Source: Campylobacterota bacterium (GTDB lineage: Bacteria; Campylobacterota; Campylobacteria; Campylobacterales; Sulfurovaceae). From it: 5,538 bases of DNA. The notes below the pieces were generated by a model. That model was not told the DNA's origin and made no database searches. It saw only the letters and a program-made list of their open reading frames with translations. Made by a program: the position numbers and the translations under genes. Of the stretch, positions 1 to 5,538 are shown in pieces (position 1 is the stretch's first letter; every line of letters starts with the position of its first letter). Where the stretch lies: positions 1 through 5,538 of the forward strand of contig JAADDP010000044.1 in assembly GCA_013153825.1 (NCBI GenBank), given 5' to 3'.

Positions 1-293
1 CTCTAAAGTGTAGTGACTTTCTATTAATTGCAAATGTGACAAAAAAACAGCTATCTCCAGATGAGAACCTGAGAGTATTTAGTAACTATCAAGATAGATA
101 TACAAAAGCAGAGACTGCATATCTCTATCTCCTATTTGATTATGAGATGATAGAGATGGCAGGTGAGTATCTTGATGAGCATGATATAGATGAGTTCATC
201 AGATTTAGAGCCCTATATGAGCTAAAAAAGACCTACACAAAGTATAAAATTACAGACCTGATAAATATTAAACATATCTGCAATGACTCTTAA
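1..293 (+). CDS. C-terminal part of an unrecognised protein (cut by the window edge)
   Basis: I do not recognise this protein. A GTG at 36 could start an 85-residue product, but the frame has no stop between that GTG and the left edge. There is also no ribosome binding site before the GTG, and the only nearby ATG (34) runs straight into TGA. I therefore read it as the 3' end of a longer gene beginning outside the window. The visible part is hydrophilic, rich in Asp, Glu, Tyr and Lys, and looks helical, with no membrane segment, signal peptide or catalytic motif. Typical stretches are AETAYLYLLFDYEMIEMAGE and, near the end, a basic ALYELKKTYTKYK. Its TAA lies 8 bases inside the dus gene (11-base overlap), so the two are probably co-transcribed and translationally coupled. 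In some relatives tilS precedes dus, but nothing visible here confirms TilS. Confidence 0.6.
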   Translation, partial: LKCSDFLLIANVTKKQLSPDENLRVFSNYQDRYTKAETAYLYLLFDYEMIEMAGEYLDEHDIDEFIRFRALYELKKTYTKYKITDLINIKHICNDS

Positions 294-1245
294 TTTCGAG
301 AGACCTCTATTTGCATTAGCTCCACTAGCTGGATTTACAGACCTACCATTTAGGGGTGTAGCTAAGAGTTTTGGTGCCGACCTAACTGTGAGTGAGATGA
401 TTAGCTCAAATGCCCTTGTAGAGGGGAACCCAAAAACTGCAAAAATGGTTGAGAGGAACCTCAAAGAGACCCCATATAGTGTACAGATTGCAGGTTCAGA
501 CCCAGAGATAATCAGAAGAGCTGTTGAGATAATAAATGGGTTGGATGGGGTAGATGTTATAGATTTAAACTGTGGTTGCCCAGCCCCAAAAATTGTAAAT
601 AATCTGCAGGGTAGTGCTCTACTTACAGATTTAGTTAAGATGGGTAGGGCGATAGAGACAATTAAGAGATACTCCAATAAGAGATATACATCTGTAAAGA
701 TACGGCTTGGATTTGATAAAAAAAATCACATTGAGATTTCAAAAGTTTGTGAAGAGAGTGGAGCTGACTTCATAGCAGTCCATGGTAGAACTAGAGTAGG
801 AAGGTATAAAGCCCCTGTAGATTACGAAGCGATAGCAGAGATAAAGGAGAATGTATCAATTCCTGTAATTGCTAATGGGGATATCACAACTCCAGAGAAG
901 GCTAAATGGGTTCTAGATTATACTAAAGCTGATGGGGTCATGGTTGGAAGGGGTGCAGTTGGAAAGCCTTGGATATTTAAACTGATGAGAGAACATATAT
1001 TAGATGGGGTGGAGAGTGTCACACCATCAGCAGAGTTAATCTATAGTGTTGTATTGGAGCATCTAAACCAGATGGTTGAACACTATGGGGAGTATGGGGT
1101 AGTTCTATTTAGAAAACATCTTCACACATACTCAAAGGGGCTTAAGGGAGCTTCACAATTTAGAGAGGTTATCAATAGCACCAAAGATGTAGAGATTTTG
1201 AGAAGAGAGATAGAGAGCCTCTTTTTAGCCGACAAAAAAGCGTAA
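283..1245 (+). CDS. dusB: tRNA-dihydrouridine synthase, DusB type
   Basis: This is a flavoenzyme that reduces specific uridines in tRNA to dihydrouridine using FMN and NADPH in the cytoplasm. The 320 residues match the usual Dus length: an N-terminal TIM barrel (about 1-240) and a C-terminal helical tRNA-binding domain (about 245-320). Visible motifs are APLAGFTDLPFR (13-24), which contacts FMN; the family signature IDLNCGCP (93-100) with catalytic Cys99; VKIRLG (138-143) with Lys139; VHGRTR (166-171) with His168; ANGDI (197-201); and GVMVGRGAVGKPW (218-230), which holds the FMN phosphate. The C-terminal FRKHLHTYSKGLKGASQFR resembles the DusB helical domain. ATG 283 is the only reasonable start because an in-frame TAA lies at 262-264. 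No Shine-Dalgarno sequence precedes it, so initiation probably depends on coupling to the overlapping upstream gene. DusB is chosen over DusA/DusC from overall motif wording; the exact tRNA position modified is not visible. Confidence 0.93.
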   Translation: MTLNFERPLFALAPLAGFTDLPFRGVAKSFGADLTVSEMISSNALVEGNPKTAKMVERNLKETPYSVQIAGSDPEIIRRAVEIINGLDGVDVIDLNCGCPAPKIVNNLQGSALLTDLVKMGRAIETIKRYSNKRYTSVKIRLGFDKKNHIEISKVCEESGADFIAVHGRTRVGRYKAPVDYEAIAEIKENVSIPVIANGDITTPEKAKWVLDYTKADGVMVGRGAVGKPWIFKLMREHILDGVESVTPSAELIYSVVLEHLNQMVEHYGEYGVVLFRKHLHTYSKGLKGASQFREVINSTKDVEILRREIESLFLADKKA

Positions 1246-1303
1246 GTTTACTCTCCGTTGGTTAGAATAAGCATAAAATTTTCTATAAATAAGGAAAGTA
1301 GTT
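1246..1303 (+). promoter_or_regulatory. Intergenic region with candidate promoter for the asd operon
   Basis: This 58-base gap is the only real space between dus and mnmA. It holds a -10-like TAAAAT (1274-1279) in the context AAGCATAAAAT, and a second candidate, TATAAAT, at 1284-1290. No convincing -35 box is seen, which is normal for vegetative promoters in Campylobacterota. The closely similar AAGCTAAAAT at 5521-5530 supports the first candidate. No hairpin plus T-run separates dus from asd, so read-through from dus remains possible. Confidence 0.45.
1291..1298 (+). promoter_or_regulatory. Ribosome binding site that decides the asd TTG start
   Basis: AAGGAAAG sits about 8 bases before TTG 1304. 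An in-frame TAA at 1286-1288 excludes any start further upstream, and the next in-frame ATG would remove the first 102 residues including the Rossmann motif. The TTG is therefore the start. Confidence 0.75.
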
Positions 1304-2335
1304 TTGAATAGATACAATATTGCCGTTGTTGGTGCCACTGGTGCTGTTGGAGAGGAGATTTTTAGAGTATTGGAGGAGAAGAGATTTCCCGTTGGAGATA
1401 TACTCCCTCTAGCTAGCGCAAAATCTGCAGGAGAGACTATAGAATTTAATGGTAAGAGCTATAGGGTAGAGGAGTTGACAGAGAGTGTATTTAATGGGAG
1501 AGATATAGATATAGCATTCTTTAGTGCAGGAGGTGGAATTAGTGCTAAATATGCTAGATATGCAGTTGAGGCTGGAGCTGTTGTAATAGATAATACGAGC
1601 CAATTCAGAATGGAGGATAGAGTTCCATTGGTTGTACCGGAGGTTAACCCAGAGGATATCGAACTTTGGGAGGATAGTGGAATTATTGCAAATCCTAACT
1701 GCTCCACAATTCAGATGGTTCAGATACTTAAACCTCTAGATGACCTATATGGTATTAAGAGGGTAGATGTCAGTACATATCAGGCTGTATCTGGAGCTGG
1801 AAAGAGTGGTATGGAGGAGCTTGTAAACCAGATGAAGGACTTCTTCGCCTTTAAGCTTGATGAGACGACTATTAAGACATTCCCACACCAGATAGCACTA
1901 AATGTAATCCCCCATATAGATACTCCTCAGCCAAATGGATATACAAAAGAGGAGATGAAGATGGTAAATGAGACAAATAAGATAATGCACTCAAACTTTG
2001 CTATCAGTGCCACATGCGTTAGAGTTCCTGTAATGAGAAGCCATAGTGAGTCTATAACCATAACATTTAGAGAGGGTGTTGAGGTGAGTGTAGATATGGT
2101 TAGAGATGTGCTATCTAAATTTCCAAATCTTAAGGTTATAGATAACTTGGAGCAGAGTATCTACCCGATGCCTACAATATCTAGCGATACGGACTACACA
2201 TATGTTGGGAGGATTAGAAGAGATATCTTCTCCCCTAATATTCTACACCTCTGGGGTGTAGCTGACCAAGTCAGGGTTGGTGCTGCAACAAATGCAGTCA
2301 GAATTGCAGAGAGATGGATAGAGTTAAAGGATTAA
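1304..2335 (+). CDS. asd: Aspartate-semialdehyde dehydrogenase
   Basis: The enzyme reduces aspartyl phosphate with NADPH to aspartate semialdehyde, the branch point to lysine/diaminopimelate (cell wall), threonine and methionine. The 343 residues are normal for the family. The N-terminal Rossmann domain begins with VVGATGAVGEE (8-18), followed by FFSAGGG (72-78) and IDNTSQFR (95-102). The active-site NPNCST (130-135) carries the nucleophile Cys133. STYQAVSGAGKSG (157-169) supplies Gln160 and belongs to the dimer and catalytic region. VRVPVMRSHS (239-248) gives substrate-binding Arg240 and the acid/base His247. The C-terminal WGVADQVRVGAATNAVRIAE (318-337) is typical. The start is TTG with a good AAGGAAAG site; an in-frame TAA just upstream leaves no alternative. 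All 19 Arg codons are AGA or AGG. It appears to be the first gene of a tight five-gene operon. Confidence 0.97.
   Translation: MNRYNIAVVGATGAVGEEIFRVLEEKRFPVGDILPLASAKSAGETIEFNGKSYRVEELTESVFNGRDIDIAFFSAGGGISAKYARYAVEAGAVVIDNTSQFRMEDRVPLVVPEVNPEDIELWEDSGIIANPNCSTIQMVQILKPLDDLYGIKRVDVSTYQAVSGAGKSGMEELVNQMKDFFAFKLDETTIKTFPHQIALNVIPHIDTPQPNGYTKEEMKMVNETNKIMHSNFAISATCVRVPVMRSHSESITITFREGVEVSVDMVRDVLSKFPNLKVIDNLEQSIYPMPTISSDTDYTYVGRIRRDIFSPNILHLWGVADQVRVGAATNAVRIAERWIELKD
2326..2331 (+). promoter_or_regulatory. Ribosome binding site favouring the GTG start of the UPF0114 gene
   Basis: AAAGGA lies 6 bases before GTG 2338, inside the last codons of asd. The competing in-frame ATG at 2314 lies 22 bases inside asd, and the purine run before it directly abuts the ATG. 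GTG 2338 is therefore preferred. Confidence 0.6.
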
Positions 2336-2337
2336 AT

Positions 2338-2901
2338 GTGGAGCATAGTGAAGAGAACCAAGGTCGTCCTAGACGGTTAAAGAGTAGAAGTGAGCAGGGG
2401 CTTTTTGAGGCGATATTTGAGGGACTCATATGGAGAAGTAGATTTGTAGTACTTCTAGCTGTGATATTTGGACTTGTAGGAGCTATAATTCTATTTGTTG
2501 TGGCATCTTTCGATATTGTATCTATCGCCTCTTACGCATGGGAGGGGCTATTTGCCCATCCACACCCAGAGAATTTTCATGAGAATATCGTGGCATCAAT
2601 AATTGGGGCAGTTGACCTATATCTAATTGCAGTTGTGATGTTCATATTTGCATTTGGGATATATGAGCTATTTATATCCCATATAGATGAGGCTGAGTCA
2701 CACGGCAAGATACTATCTATCTCCTCTCTAGACCAGCTGAAGGATAAGATAGCTAAGGTTATCGTTATGGTTTTGGTGGTGAACTTCTTCCAGAGGGTTC
2801 TACACACCACATTTAGTGTGCCTGTTGAGATGTTACACTTTGCTCTATCTATCATGGCACTGGCAGTTGGACTATTTTTCTTAAGTAAGGTTGGACATTA
2901 A
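2338..2901 (+). CDS. UPF0114 / YqhA-family membrane protein of unknown function
   Basis: This is a conserved inner-membrane protein with no established function. From GTG 2338 it has 187 residues, slightly longer than E. coli YqhA (about 164). A charged N-terminus (1-20, rich in Glu, Arg and Ser) precedes a short helix [13 protein letters not shown]. Membrane segments follow at about 36-57, 88-112, 137-151 and 165-183. The family-like core is [20 protein letters not shown] (93-112), then a polar stretch SHIDEAES (114-121) and [15 protein letters not shown] (129-143). This matches the YqhA pattern of an Asp-Leu membrane helix ending in YE-F, then a Leu-Lys-x-Lys helix. It starts 2 bases after the asd stop and its TAA shares one base with the hemE ATG, so it is almost certainly co-transcribed. 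The context suggests a core but unassigned role; heme or amino-acid transport would be speculation. An ATG at 2314 would add 8 residues. Two of its seven Arg codons, near the N-terminus, are CGT and CGG. Confidence 0.85.
   Translation: MEHSEENQGRPRRLKSRSEQGLFEAIFEGLIWRSRFVVLLAVIFGLVGAIILFVVASFDIVSIASYAWEGLFAHPHPENFHENIVASIIGAVDLYLIAVVMFIFAFGIYELFISHIDEAESHGKILSISSLDQLKDKIAKVIVMVLVVNFFQRVLHTTFSVPVEMLHFALSIMALAVGLFFLSKVGH
2655..2681 (+). repeat. Inverted repeat with 9-base arms inside the UPF0114 gene
   Basis: TGGGATATA (2655-2663) and TATATCCCA (2673-2681) are perfect reverse complements around a 9-base loop. This could form an RNA hairpin within the second membrane-segment coding region. No T-run follows, so it is not a standard terminator. 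It may be chance. Confidence 0.5.
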
Positions 2902-3950
2902 TGGGAAGTAAAATTTTTGTAGATGCCTGTTTAGGCAGAGAGACACCATACACACCAGTATGGATGATGAGACAGGCGGGGAGATATCTCCCTCAATATA
3001 TGGCTGTGAGAGAGAGAGCTGGGAACTTCTTAAACCTATGCCACAATCCAGAGATGGCGAAGGAGGTCACCCTTCAACCTCTAGATATTGTGGGTGTAGA
3101 TGCAGCTATACTATTTAGTGATATTCTCGTTGTCCCAAATGAGATGGGTATGGAGCTTGAGTTTATTAAGGGGAGAGGTCCAATATTCCATAAACCTATT
3201 AAATCTCAAGAGGATTTAGATGCCCTTAGGGGGGGAGAGGATGCCTCAAGTAGATTAACCTATGTATATGAGACGATAGAGCTTCTGAGGGCTGAGCTAG
3301 ATAGGAGAGGCGACAATAAGGCTCTCATTGGATTTACAGGAGCCCCTTGGACCCTAGCCACATATATGATAGAGGGGCAGGGTACAAAGAGCTATAATAT
3401 ATCAAAGAGAATGATGTATAAAAATCCAGAGCTACTTAAGGCTATCCTATCTAAAGTTACAGATGTAGTTAAGCTATATCTAGAGAGGCAGATAGAGGCC
3501 GGTGTAGATGTTGTGCAGATTTTTGATAGCTGGGCTAGTGCGATTGAGCCTACTAAATATGATGAGTTTGGCTGGAGCTATATTATTGAGATAGTTGACC
3601 ATATCAAAGCGAAATATCCAGATACACCTGTTATACTATTCCCTAAGGGGGTATCACCATTTATAGAGAGGGGTCTTGTATATGGAAATTTTGATGTATT
3701 TGGGGTTGACTGGAGTACACCTATGGCTCTAGCTAAGGAGAAGTTGGGGGATAGATATGTGCTACAGGGTAATATGGAGCCTTGTAGGCTATACTCTAAA
3801 GAGATGACGACGGAGTGTGTAGAGTCACTTGCTGAAACAATGAGAGGTGGGAGGCACATATTCAACTTAGGTCATGGAATTTTACCAGATGTTCCCGTAG
3901 AGAATGCTATCCACTTTGTAAATGAGTGTAAGAGAGCATCTAGGAGATAG
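2901..3950 (+). CDS. hemE: Uroporphyrinogen decarboxylase
   Basis: HemE removes four acetate carboxyls from uroporphyrinogen III to give coproporphyrinogen III, in the cytoplasm, in heme synthesis. The 349 residues match the family. The first signature, [14 protein letters not shown] (21-34), holds Arg24 and Arg28, which grip the substrate carboxylates. [10 protein letters not shown] (70-79) supplies the key Asp74. The second signature, [16 protein letters not shown] (144-159), holds Tyr155. QIFDSWAS (206-213), LFPKG (246-250), LQGNMEP (288-294) and FNLGHGI (321-327) with His325 complete the active-site set, so nothing essential is missing. GNMEP has Glu where many homologues have GNxDP. The ATG overlaps the upstream TAA by one base (TAATG), with AAGG at 2887-2890 as a modest ribosome site. 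folK begins on the base after its stop. A run of seven G at 3229-3235 encodes part of Arg-Gly-Gly (110-112). All 21 Arg codons are AGA or AGG. Confidence 0.97.
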   Translation: MGSKIFVDACLGRETPYTPVWMMRQAGRYLPQYMAVRERAGNFLNLCHNPEMAKEVTLQPLDIVGVDAAILFSDILVVPNEMGMELEFIKGRGPIFHKPIKSQEDLDALRGGEDASSRLTYVYETIELLRAELDRRGDNKALIGFTGAPWTLATYMIEGQGTKSYNISKRMMYKNPELLKAILSKVTDVVKLYLERQIEAGVDVVQIFDSWASAIEPTKYDEFGWSYIIEIVDHIKAKYPDTPVILFPKGVSPFIERGLVYGNFDVFGVDWSTPMALAKEKLGDRYVLQGNMEPCRLYSKEMTTECVESLAETMRGGRHIFNLGHGILPDVPVENAIHFVNECKRASRR

Positions 3951-4472
3951 ATGAGGCGTAGGATAGATGATGATAACTCACTCTACTATCAATCTCTATA
4001 CCCCTATAGAGGAGGGATAACCAAAGAGCTGAGGGGTGGCTATCGCTCCATTTTAGGTATAGGTGGAAATATTGGCGATGTTAGACGCAGATTTAACCAC
4101 CTATTTGTATATCTTCAGAAATCCAGATATATATATCTGGTTGAGACATCTCCCATCTTAAAAAATCCCCCATTTGGCTACTTAAATCAGGACTATTTCT
4201 ATAATTCAATAATTTTTGTGAGAACATGTTTAAAACCTAAAGCACTTTTAAGATATATTTTGAGAGTGGAAAAGAGATTTGGGAGGAGACGTTCTTTTCC
4301 AGATGCACCTAGAACACTGGATATAGATATACTCTTTTATGAAAATATCAGGTTAAACTCCAAGGAGTTGATAATTCCACACAGAGCATGGAGAGATAGA
4401 GATAGTGTCACCACCCCTTTAAGTCTTATGGAGAGTCCATATATTAAATCTATTTTGAGAGGAGAGCGATGA
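3951..4472 (+). CDS. folK: 2-amino-4-hydroxy-6-hydroxymethyldihydropteridine pyrophosphokinase (HPPK)
   Basis: FolK transfers pyrophosphate from ATP to 6-hydroxymethyl-7,8-dihydropterin, the step before dihydropteroate synthase in folate synthesis. The 173 residues comprise an unusual basic N-terminal extension (about 1-33) and the HPPK domain (about 34-160). GIGGNIGD (36-43) matches the family's GSN-GD start of the fold. TSPILKNPPFGYLNQDYFYN (66-85) covers the pterin-binding region. The signature APRTLDIDIL (119-128) supplies Arg121 and the two Mg-binding aspartates Asp124 and Asp126. IPHRAWRDRD (142-151) corresponds to the conserved IPHP...R motif, with His144 and probably Arg150. AGGAG at 3942-3946 sits only 4 bases before the ATG, which directly follows the hemE stop. 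Its last four bases overlap the mnmA start (ATGA). Five of 24 Arg codons are CGN, unlike its neighbours. In several Campylobacterota folK is followed by flhF/flhG; here mnmA follows. Confidence 0.93.
   Translation: MRRRIDDDNSLYYQSLYPYRGGITKELRGGYRSILGIGGNIGDVRRRFNHLFVYLQKSRYIYLVETSPILKNPPFGYLNQDYFYNSIIFVRTCLKPKALLRYILRVEKRFGRRRSFPDAPRTLDIDILFYENIRLNSKELIIPHRAWRDRDSVTTPLSLMESPYIKSILRGER
4123..4140 (+). repeat. Perfect 18-base palindrome inside folK
   Basis: CCAGATAT followed by AT and then ATATCTGG reads identically on both strands and spans the codons for Ser-Arg-Tyr-Ile-Tyr-Leu (58-63). The flanking bases do not pair, so the palindrome is exactly 18 bases. It could extrude as a cruciform or bind a dimeric protein, but it may simply follow from the TAT/ATA codons used for Tyr-Ile-Tyr. 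Confidence 0.6.
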
Positions 4473-5482
4473 GAGTTTTAGTTGGAATGAGCGGTGGTAT
4501 CGACTCAACATTCACTGCACTACATCTAAAGGAGATGGGGTATAGTGTCGTTGGGGTCTATATGAAACTTCATGAGAGTAGTGAGTACCATAGAGAGAAT
4601 TTTGAGAGGGTGAAGAGGGTCTCAAGATATCTTGGAATTGAGTCTAAATTTTTAGACTTGAGTAGGAAGTTTAGAGATGAGGTGTATAACTACTTTGTTG
4701 AGAGTTATAAGATGGGAATAACTCCAAATCCATGTGTAAAGTGTAATAGGATAATTAAGTTTGGTGAGATGGTAGATTTTGCCGACTCACTCGAGATAGA
4801 GAAGGTGGCAACGGGTCACTACCTGAGGTGTGATGGTAACTTCTTCTATAAGGCTAAAGATGAGAGCAAAGACCAGAGTTACTTCGTAGCACAGGTTAAG
4901 AGAGATGTTCTACCGAGACTAATCTTTCCTCTTGGAGAGTGGATTAAGAGTGACCTTAAGAGCTATATTGGAAAGATTGGTGGGTTGGAGCAGTTTGCAA
5001 CTCAGAAGGAGAGTAGCGAAATATGTTTTGTAGAGGATAGCTATGTCGATATCTTAAGAGAGCATATGGATGTAGATATTGGAGGGGAGACCGTAAATAG
5101 CAGAGGGGAGGTTGTCGGAAGCCACAGAGGCTATATGCACTACACAATAGGGAAGAGGAGAGGGTTTGAGGTTAGGGGTGCCACGACACCACACTATGTA
5201 CTCTCTATAGATGCAGAGAGAAATAGGATAGTTGTTGGTGGTAGAGGGGAGTTGGGGGTAGACTCTTTTAAGATAGCTGGTATCAATATGTTTGAAAATT
5301 TAGAGAAGTTTGATGCCAATGTAAAAATTAGATATAGAACTAGAGATGTCTCATGTAGTGTAACTTTAGATGGGGATGTTGGATATGTTAAATTGAGGGA
5401 TAGCGTATTTGGTGTAGCGAAGGGACAAGTTGCCGTATTTTATATAGGAGATAGAGTTATTGGCTCTGGGATTATAGTCTAA
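4469..5482 (+). CDS. mnmA: tRNA-specific 2-thiouridylase MnmA
   Basis: MnmA thiolates C2 of wobble uridine U34 in the Lys, Glu and Gln tRNAs, using ATP and a protein-bound persulfide. The N-terminal PP-loop ATPase domain starts with MSGGIDS (7-13). TPNPCVKCNRIIKFG (85-99) carries catalytic Cys89, ATGHY (114-118) is conserved, and SSEICFVED (182-190) carries the second catalytic cysteine, Cys186. A middle domain (about 200-255, with HYTIGKRRG at 224-232) and a C-terminal beta-barrel (about 256-337) follow. At 337 residues it is shorter than E. coli MnmA (about 368). The loss is partly in residues 33-50, where the usual W...C...D segment is replaced by KLHESSEYHRENFERVKR, a form I associate with Campylobacterota. 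The ATG overlaps the folK TGA by 4 bases, with AGGAG at 4460-4464. All 25 Arg codons are AGA or AGG. It is probably the last gene of the operon. Confidence 0.96.
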   Translation: MRVLVGMSGGIDSTFTALHLKEMGYSVVGVYMKLHESSEYHRENFERVKRVSRYLGIESKFLDLSRKFRDEVYNYFVESYKMGITPNPCVKCNRIIKFGEMVDFADSLEIEKVATGHYLRCDGNFFYKAKDESKDQSYFVAQVKRDVLPRLIFPLGEWIKSDLKSYIGKIGGLEQFATQKESSEICFVEDSYVDILREHMDVDIGGETVNSRGEVVGSHRGYMHYTIGKRRGFEVRGATTPHYVLSIDAERNRIVVGGRGELGVDSFKIAGINMFENLEKFDANVKIRYRTRDVSCSVTLDGDVGYVKLRDSVFGVAKGQVAVFYIGDRVIGSGIIV

Positions 5483-5538
5483 AACTATTTCTACTTCTTC
5501 ATAATTTGCTAAGAGAAATTAAGCTAAAATAGAACTTA
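5483..5538 (+). promoter_or_regulatory. 3' intergenic stretch with candidate promoter for the next gene
   Basis: After the mnmA stop there is an AT-rich, gene-free stretch to the window edge. TTAAGCTAAAAT (5519-5530) ends in a -10-like TAAAAT (5525-5530) and nearly repeats the element before asd. No clear -35 box and no terminator hairpin is visible. The gene it would serve lies outside the window. Confidence 0.4.

Noticed and set aside
34..39. ATG at 34 as a start
   Set aside because: It is immediately followed by TGA.
222..677. 151-codon open frame on the minus strand within dus
   Set aside because: It lies opposite a clearly conserved dus coding sequence, its translation has no recognisable motif, and it arises from the purine-rich codon use of the plus strand.
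1246..1303. Terminator between dus and asd
   Set aside because: No inverted repeat followed by a T-run is present.
1409..1707. Two overlapping minus-strand open frames inside asd
   Set aside because: They are low-complexity Ser/Thr/Ile-rich antisense translations of a well-supported gene.
2314..2337. ATG at 2314 as the start of the UPF0114 gene
   Set aside because: It would overlap asd by 22 bases with a poorly spaced ribosome site. GTG 2338 has AAAGGA at suitable spacing, although the upstream start cannot be fully excluded.
2577..2855. Minus-strand open frame opposite the UPF0114 gene
   Set aside because: There is no ribosome site or family resemblance, and the plus-strand frame has membrane segments and family motifs.
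3578..3865. Minus-strand open frame opposite hemE
   Set aside because: It is antisense to conserved HemE motifs and shows no independent evidence.
4391..4404. Short AGAGATAGAGATAG direct repeat in folK
   Set aside because: It is a by-product of AGA, GAT and AGA codons for Arg-Asp-Arg-Asp and too short to be a meaningful repeat.
4956..5147. Minus-strand open frame opposite mnmA
   Set aside because: It is short, antisense to conserved MnmA sequence and has no motif.
5483..5538. Terminator after mnmA
   Set aside because: No stable hairpin with a T-run is visible; a terminator may lie beyond the window.

Overview
The window is a compact, all-plus-strand block of housekeeping genes. It very probably comes from a member of the Campylobacterota (the former Epsilonproteobacteria). 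This rests on protein character rather than any search: MnmA has a shortened form with a YMKLH...YHxxN segment, FolK carries an N-terminal extension of about 33 residues, and the asd / UPF0114 membrane protein / hemE order fits that phylum. The DNA is moderately AT-rich (about 40% GC by eye) and the coding strand is purine-rich. Arginine is written almost only as AGA/AGG (all 65 Arg codons of asd, hemE and mnmA). I could not fix a genus. The absence of flhF/flhG after folK would fit a lineage with rearranged or lost flagellar genes, but this is only an inference.

Layout: positions 1-293 hold the 3' end of an unrecognised gene whose frame is open to the left edge. It overlaps the start of a DusB-type tRNA-dihydrouridine synthase (283-1245). 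A 58-base gap (1246-1303) follows, with a promoter-like AT-rich element and a good Shine-Dalgarno sequence for a TTG-started asd (aspartate-semialdehyde dehydrogenase, 1304-2335). From asd onward five genes are packed with gaps of 0-2 bases or overlaps of 1-4 bases: asd, a UPF0114/YqhA-family membrane protein (2338-2901), hemE (2901-3950), folK (3951-4472) and mnmA (4469-5482). The last 56 bases hold no gene but end in another promoter-like element, presumably for the next gene. No gene-free stretch exceeds 60 bases.

The genes probably form one operon driven from just before asd, with or without read-through from dus. Their products serve different core pathways: lysine/threonine/methionine and diaminopimelate precursors (Asd), tetrapyrrole synthesis (HemE), folate (FolK) and tRNA modification (DusB in the body of the tRNA, MnmA at wobble U34). 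Only the membrane protein has no known function. No mobile element, CRISPR array, RNA gene or phage gene was seen.

I did not find a clearly new system. The most notable signals are the complete absence of GATC from the window, the uncharacterised membrane protein inside a biosynthetic operon, the FolK N-terminal extension and different Arg-codon use of folK, and two strong inverted repeats inside coding sequence.
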